A stretch of DNA of 64,000 nt from Thermithiobacillus tepidarius DSM 3134. Lineage in GTDB: Bacteria; Pseudomonadota; Gammaproteobacteria; Acidithiobacillales; Thermithiobacillaceae. This document shows positions 59,842-64,000 of this stretch, in pieces. Position 1 is the stretch's first letter, and each line of letters opens with the position of its first letter. Under the pieces are notes generated by a model, which ran no database searches, was not told the origin of the DNA, and worked only from the letters and a program-made list of their open reading frames with translations. A program made the position numbers and the translations under genes. The stretch covers positions 124,001-188,000 of the forward strand of contig NZ_AUIS01000004.1 of NCBI RefSeq assembly GCF_000423825.1, in the 5' to 3' direction.

Positions 59842-60948
59842 ATGCACAGCCCATCTCCCATTCAGCGACGCCGGACCCGGCAGATCCGCGTCGGCAAAGT
59901 GGCCATCGGCGGCGACGCGCCTATCAGCGTGCAGAGTATGACCAACACCGATACCCGCGACGTGGCGGCCACGGTGGCGCAGATCCGGCGCCTGGAGCAG
60001 GTCGGCGTGGACATCGTGCGCGTGTCCGTGCCCGGCATGGAGGCCGCCGACGCCTTCGCGGCCATCCGCCGGGAAGTGGTAACGCCGCTGGTGGCCGACA
60101 TCCACTTCGATCACCGCATCGCCCTCAAGGTGCTGGCCGACGGCGTGGACGGGTTGCGCATCAACCCCGGCAACATCGGCAAGCGGGAGCACGTCAAGGC
60201 GGTCGTGTCCGCCGCCAAGGACCGCGGCGTGCCGATCCGCATCGGCGTGAACGCGGGCTCGCTGGAGAAGGACCTGCAGGCCAAGTACGGCGAGCCCACC
60301 CCCGAGGCCCTGGTGGAATCGGCCCTGCGCCACGTGGCTATCCTGGACGAGCTGGATTTCCACGACGTCAAGATCAGCGTCAAGGCCTCCGACGTCTTCC
60401 TCGCCGTCGGTGCCTACCGGCTGCTGGCCGAGCAGGTGGATTATCCGTTGCACCTGGGCATCACCGAGGCGGGCGGCCTGCGCTCCGGCACGGTGAAGTC
60501 GGCCATCGGCCTCGGCATGCTGCTGGCCGACGGCATCGGCGACACCATCCGCGTGTCCCTGGCCGCCGATCCGGTGGAGGAGGTGAAGGTGGGCTTCGAC
60601 ATCCTGAAAAGCCTGCACCTGCGCAAGAAGGGCATCAATCTCATCGCTTGTCCCTCCTGCTCGCGCCAGGAGTTCGACGTGATCAAGACCGTCAATGCCC
60701 TGGAGTCGCGCCTGGAGGACATCCTGGAGCCCATGGACGTGTCCGTGATCGGCTGCGTGGTCAATGGTCCCGGCGAGGCCCTGGCGTCCGACATCGGCCT
60801 GACCGGCGGCGACAAGCGCAGCATTCTCTATTTCCATGGCAAGCAGGTGGAGCGGGTGCCCAACGAAAGCATCGTGGACACCCTGGAACGGCACATCCGG
60901 GCCCAGCTCGCCGCGCGCAGATCGAGGAACGGGAAACGTGAAACGTGA
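59842..60948 (+). CDS. ispG: 4-hydroxy-3-methylbut-2-enyl diphosphate synthase IspG
   Basis: A 368-residue 4Fe-4S enzyme of the non-mevalonate isoprenoid pathway. TIM barrel with [20 protein letters not shown] at the start, [14 protein letters not shown], and cluster cysteines in [12 protein letters not shown] and [11 protein letters not shown]. Depends on Fe-S supply from the nearby isc genes. ATG 59842 has AAGGA upstream. The 105-base gap to hisS has an eight-copy heptamer repeat. Confidence 0.97.
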   Translation: MHSPSPIQRRRTRQIRVGKVAIGGDAPISVQSMTNTDTRDVAATVAQIRRLEQVGVDIVRVSVPGMEAADAFAAIRREVVTPLVADIHFDHRIALKVLADGVDGLRINPGNIGKREHVKAVVSAAKDRGVPIRIGVNAGSLEKDLQAKYGEPTPEALVESALRHVAILDELDFHDVKISVKASDVFLAVGAYRLLAEQVDYPLHLGITEAGGLRSGTVKSAIGLGMLLADGIGDTIRVSLAADPVEEVKVGFDILKSLHLRKKGINLIACPSCSRQEFDVIKTVNALESRLEDILEPMDVSVIGCVVNGPGEALASDIGLTGGDKRSILYFHGKQVERVPNESIVDTLERHIRAQLAARRSRNGKRET

Positions 60949-60990
60949 AGCGGCTTGCGCGCCGGCGCGGGCCGCGCCACACTCGCGCAC

Positions 60991-61046
60991 GAATCACGAA
61001 TCACGAATCACGAATCACGAATCACGAATCACGAATCACGAATCAC
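60991..61046 (+). repeat. Tandem repeat, eight perfect copies of GAATCAC
   Basis: The heptamer GAATCAC occurs eight times in a row without change. It ends 7 bases before the hisS ATG, so it replaces the place where a ribosome binding site is expected. Immediately upstream, GAAACGT occurs twice. Simple-sequence arrays of this kind gain or lose units by slippage. Confidence 0.95.
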
Positions 61047-61053
61047 TTAAAAC

Positions 61054-62316
61054 ATGGCAAGCACCATCCAAGCCGTACGCGGCATGAACGACATCCTGCC
61101 GGCCGAGACCGGCGCCTGGCAGCGCCTGGAGGCGGCCTTGCGCGATCTCATGGCCCGCTACGGCTACAGCGAGATCCGCCTGCCCATCGTCGAGCGGACC
61201 GAGCTCTTCGCCCGCGCCATCGGTGAAGTCACCGACATCGTGGAGAAGGAGATGTACACCTTCGTCGACCGCAGCGGCGACAGCTTGACCCTGCGCCCCG
61301 AGGGCACCGCCGGCTGCGTGCGTGCCGCCATCGAACAGAACCTGCTGCGCGGCCAGACGCCCCGCTTGTACTACATGGGCCCCATGTTCCGCCATGAGCG
61401 GCCGCAGAAGGGCCGCTACCGCCAGTTCCATCAGCTCGGCGTGGAGGCTTTCGGCCTGGCCGGCCCGGACGTGGATGCCGAGCAGATCGCCCTGTCGGCG
61501 CGCCTGCTGCGCGAGTTGGGGCTGAACGGCGTGACCCTGGAGCTCAACTCCCTGGGCTCCCTGGAGGCCCGCCAGCGTTACCGCGAACTGCTGGTGCGCT
61601 ACCTGGAGCCCAGGGCGGAGGCCTTGTGCCCCGATTGCCGCGCGCGCATCCACCGCAGCCCGCTGCGGGTGCTGGACTGCAAGGTGGAGAGTTGCCGCGA
61701 GGCGACCCGGGATGCGCCGCTCCTGGTGGATTTCCTGGACGAGGATTCCGCCCTCCACTTCGAGGGACTGCAGGCGCGGCTCCGGGCCCTGGAGATCCCC
61801 TTCGTGGTCAACCCGGTCCTGGTGCGGGGACTCGACTACTACAACCGCACGGTCTTCGAGTGGAAGACCGATCGCCTCGGCGCCCAGGGGACGGTGATCG
61901 CCGGCGGCCGCTACGATGGCCTGGTGCGGCAGATCGGCGGTCCCGATACCCCGGCCGTGGGCTTCGCCATGGGCCTGGAGCGCCTGCTCGCCCTGCTGGA
62001 GCTGGAGGTCGGCCAGGCGGCTCCCGAGCGCCCCGATCTCTTCATCGGCCCCTTCGGCGAGGCGGCGGCGCCCGCCGCCCTGTGCCTGGCCGAGCGGGCC
62101 CGCGACGCCGGCATCCGCGTGAGCACCGGCCCGGTGGGCGGGCTCAAGCAGCTTCTGAAGGCCGCGGAGCGCTCGCAGGCGCGCTTCATGCTCATTCTCG
62201 GCGAGCAGGAGCTGGCCGGCGGCGAGCTGCAGGTGAAGGAGCAGGAGACGGGCGAGTTCCTGCCCGCCAGCCTGGCCACCCTGCCGGAGCGGCTCAAAGC
62301 GAAGCTCGATGCCTGA
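61054..62316 (+). CDS. hisS: Histidyl-tRNA synthetase HisS
   Basis: A 420-residue class II synthetase. Motif 1 region [14 protein letters not shown], motif 2 [20 protein letters not shown], histidine-binding [12 protein letters not shown], and motif 3 near [15 protein letters not shown] are intact, followed by the anticodon-binding domain. No ordinary ribosome binding site is visible before the ATG; the space is filled by the GAATCAC array. Essential gene. The start of the next gene overlaps its end by 8 bases. Confidence 0.96.
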   Translation: MASTIQAVRGMNDILPAETGAWQRLEAALRDLMARYGYSEIRLPIVERTELFARAIGEVTDIVEKEMYTFVDRSGDSLTLRPEGTAGCVRAAIEQNLLRGQTPRLYYMGPMFRHERPQKGRYRQFHQLGVEAFGLAGPDVDAEQIALSARLLRELGLNGVTLELNSLGSLEARQRYRELLVRYLEPRAEALCPDCRARIHRSPLRVLDCKVESCREATRDAPLLVDFLDEDSALHFEGLQARLRALEIPFVVNPVLVRGLDYYNRTVFEWKTDRLGAQGTVIAGGRYDGLVRQIGGPDTPAVGFAMGLERLLALLELEVGQAAPERPDLFIGPFGEAAAPAALCLAERARDAGIRVSTGPVGGLKQLLKAAERSQARFMLILGEQELAGGELQVKEQETGEFLPASLATLPERLKAKLDA

Positions 62317-63279
62317 ACTGCTCGCCATCCGCGACCTGCGGGTCGCCCTCGCCAAGGACCCGGCGCTGCGGCCGGTGGACGGCGTGGATCTGCAGATCGG
62401 CGCCAGTGAGCTTGTATGCCTGGTCGGCGAGTCGGGTTCCGGCAAGAGCCTGACCGCGCTGAGCATCATGGGCCTGCTGGGGCCGGGACTGCGGACGCGC
62501 GGCGGCAGCATCGCCTTCCAGGGCGAAGACCTGCTGCGCCTGCCCCGGGAACGCCTGCGTCAGCTGCGCGGCAACCGCATCGCCATGGTCTTCCAGGAGC
62601 CGATGACCTCCCTCAACCCGGTCTTCGCCATCGGCCGCCAAGTGGCCGAGCCGCTCATGGTGCATCTGGGCCTGTCCCGGTCCGCGGCCCTGGCCAAGGC
62701 TGCGGAGCTGCTGGACCAGGTGGGCATCCGCGACGCCCGCGCGCGCCTGCGCGCCTATCCCGACGAGCTGTCCGGCGGCCAGCGCCAGCGCGTGATGATC
62801 GCCATGGCGCTGGCCTGTGCGCCTGACCTGCTCATCGCCGACGAGCCGACCACCGCCCTGGACGTCACCATCCAGGCGCAGATCCTGGACCTCATCAAGG
62901 AGCTGCAACGCCAGCGCGGCATGGCGGTGCTCTTCATCACCCACGACTTCGACGTGGTGGCGCGCATCGCCGACCGGGTGGCGGTCATGTACGCCGGCCA
63001 GGTGGTGGAGCAGGGGCCCGCCCGCGTCGTGCTGCAGTCTCCGCGCCATTCTTACACTGCCGGCCTGCTGGCCTGCCTGCCCGATCTGGCCGGCCGCCGC
63101 CATCTGCGTCCCATCGCCGGCCAGGTGCCGGCACTGGATGCCATTCCGCCGGGCTGCCGCTTTGCGCCGCGCTGCCCGCTGGCGCAGCCGGTCTGCCGCG
63201 AGGCGCCGGTGCCCCTGCTGGAGCTGGACGGCCGCCAGAGCCGCTGCCTGTTTCACGACCGTGTCGCGGAGGTGCAATG

Positions 63280-63283
<4 letters not shown>
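62309..63283 (+). CDS. Peptide ABC transporter ATP-binding protein (DppD/OppD family)
   Basis: A 324-residue ATPase for oligopeptide, dipeptide or nickel uptake. Walker [18 protein letters not shown]-loop [13 protein letters not shown], signature [15 protein letters not shown], Walker [14 protein letters not shown] and switch [11 protein letters not shown] are present. The C-terminal oligopeptide domain has the cluster [17 protein letters not shown] typical of the family. It starts inside the end of hisS and is coupled to the second ATPase by a 4-base overlap. The permease and binding-protein genes are not in the window. Confidence 0.93.

Positions 63284-64000
<717 letters not shown>

Noticed and set aside
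60991-61046. CRISPR array
   Set aside because: Units are 7 bases long and directly adjacent, with no spacers; it is a simple tandem repeat.

Overview
The window is a GC-rich (roughly two-thirds G+C by eye) bacterial chromosome segment made almost entirely of core and metabolic genes, tightly packed on both strands. Gene content and order point to the Gammaproteobacteria/Acidithiobacillia: a complete isc operon of the iscR-iscS-iscU-iscA-hscB-hscA-fdx-iscX type, the ndk-rlmN-pilF-rodZ-ispG-hisS string, DksA, RmuC, a SuhB-MutS pair, and REP-like palindromes of the gammaproteobacterial kind. A CbbY-type phosphatase hints at Calvin-cycle carbon metabolism, so an autotrophic high-GC lineage is possible, but the species is not determined. 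I saw no transposase, integrase, phage gene, CRISPR array, rRNA or tRNA gene.

Region by region. 1-5229: the end of a chemotaxis operon (receptor C-terminus, CheW, a small receptor-like protein, a di-iron ODP-type protein, CheR, CheD, CheB). 5230-12502: a REP pair, an EamA transporter, a four-PAS histidine kinase, two tandem 58-residue proteins of unknown function, an AI-2E family permease, MoaD/MoaE and YajQ. 12503-20135: a gene-poor stretch, leuA, a DUF4388 protein plus small GTPase pair, a TesA-like esterase and an ABC ATPase/permease pair. 20143-24879: murI, slyD, dedA, uppP, dihydroorotase and dksA. 25084-31585: cbbY-like, an EAL/HDOD regulator, a ferritin-like protein, a thioredoxin-reductase-like flavoprotein, DUF202, a sugar kinase and queF. 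31667-38749: SMC, a HAD phosphatase, an orphan periplasmic sensor and ligA. 38845-40952: an unusual secreted Gly/Ser/Thr-rich repeat protein, an AT-rich intergenic island and a small lipoprotein. 41150-47324: rmuC, mutS, suhB and trmJ. 47325-56417: cysE and the isc operon with a second cysteine desulfurase, ending in mnmA. 56586-64000: ndk, rlmN, pilF, rodZ, ispG, hisS and two peptide-transporter ATPase genes, the second cut by the window edge.

Functional links. The chemotaxis genes form one translationally coupled unit in which an MBL-fold di-iron protein, known elsewhere as a chemotaxis oxygen sensor, sits beside a degenerate cytoplasmic receptor piece. CysE, IscR and two desulfurases link cysteine synthesis to Fe-S assembly; the promoters of cysE and iscR both carry sequences close to the type 1 IscR operator. 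Almost every intercistronic gap in the isc operon holds a hairpin, which suggests unequal expression of the cistrons. The points most worth following are the ODP/receptor pair, the IscR sites and hairpins, the tandem 58-residue family, the GTPase module, the secreted repeat protein and an eight-copy heptamer repeat directly in front of hisS.
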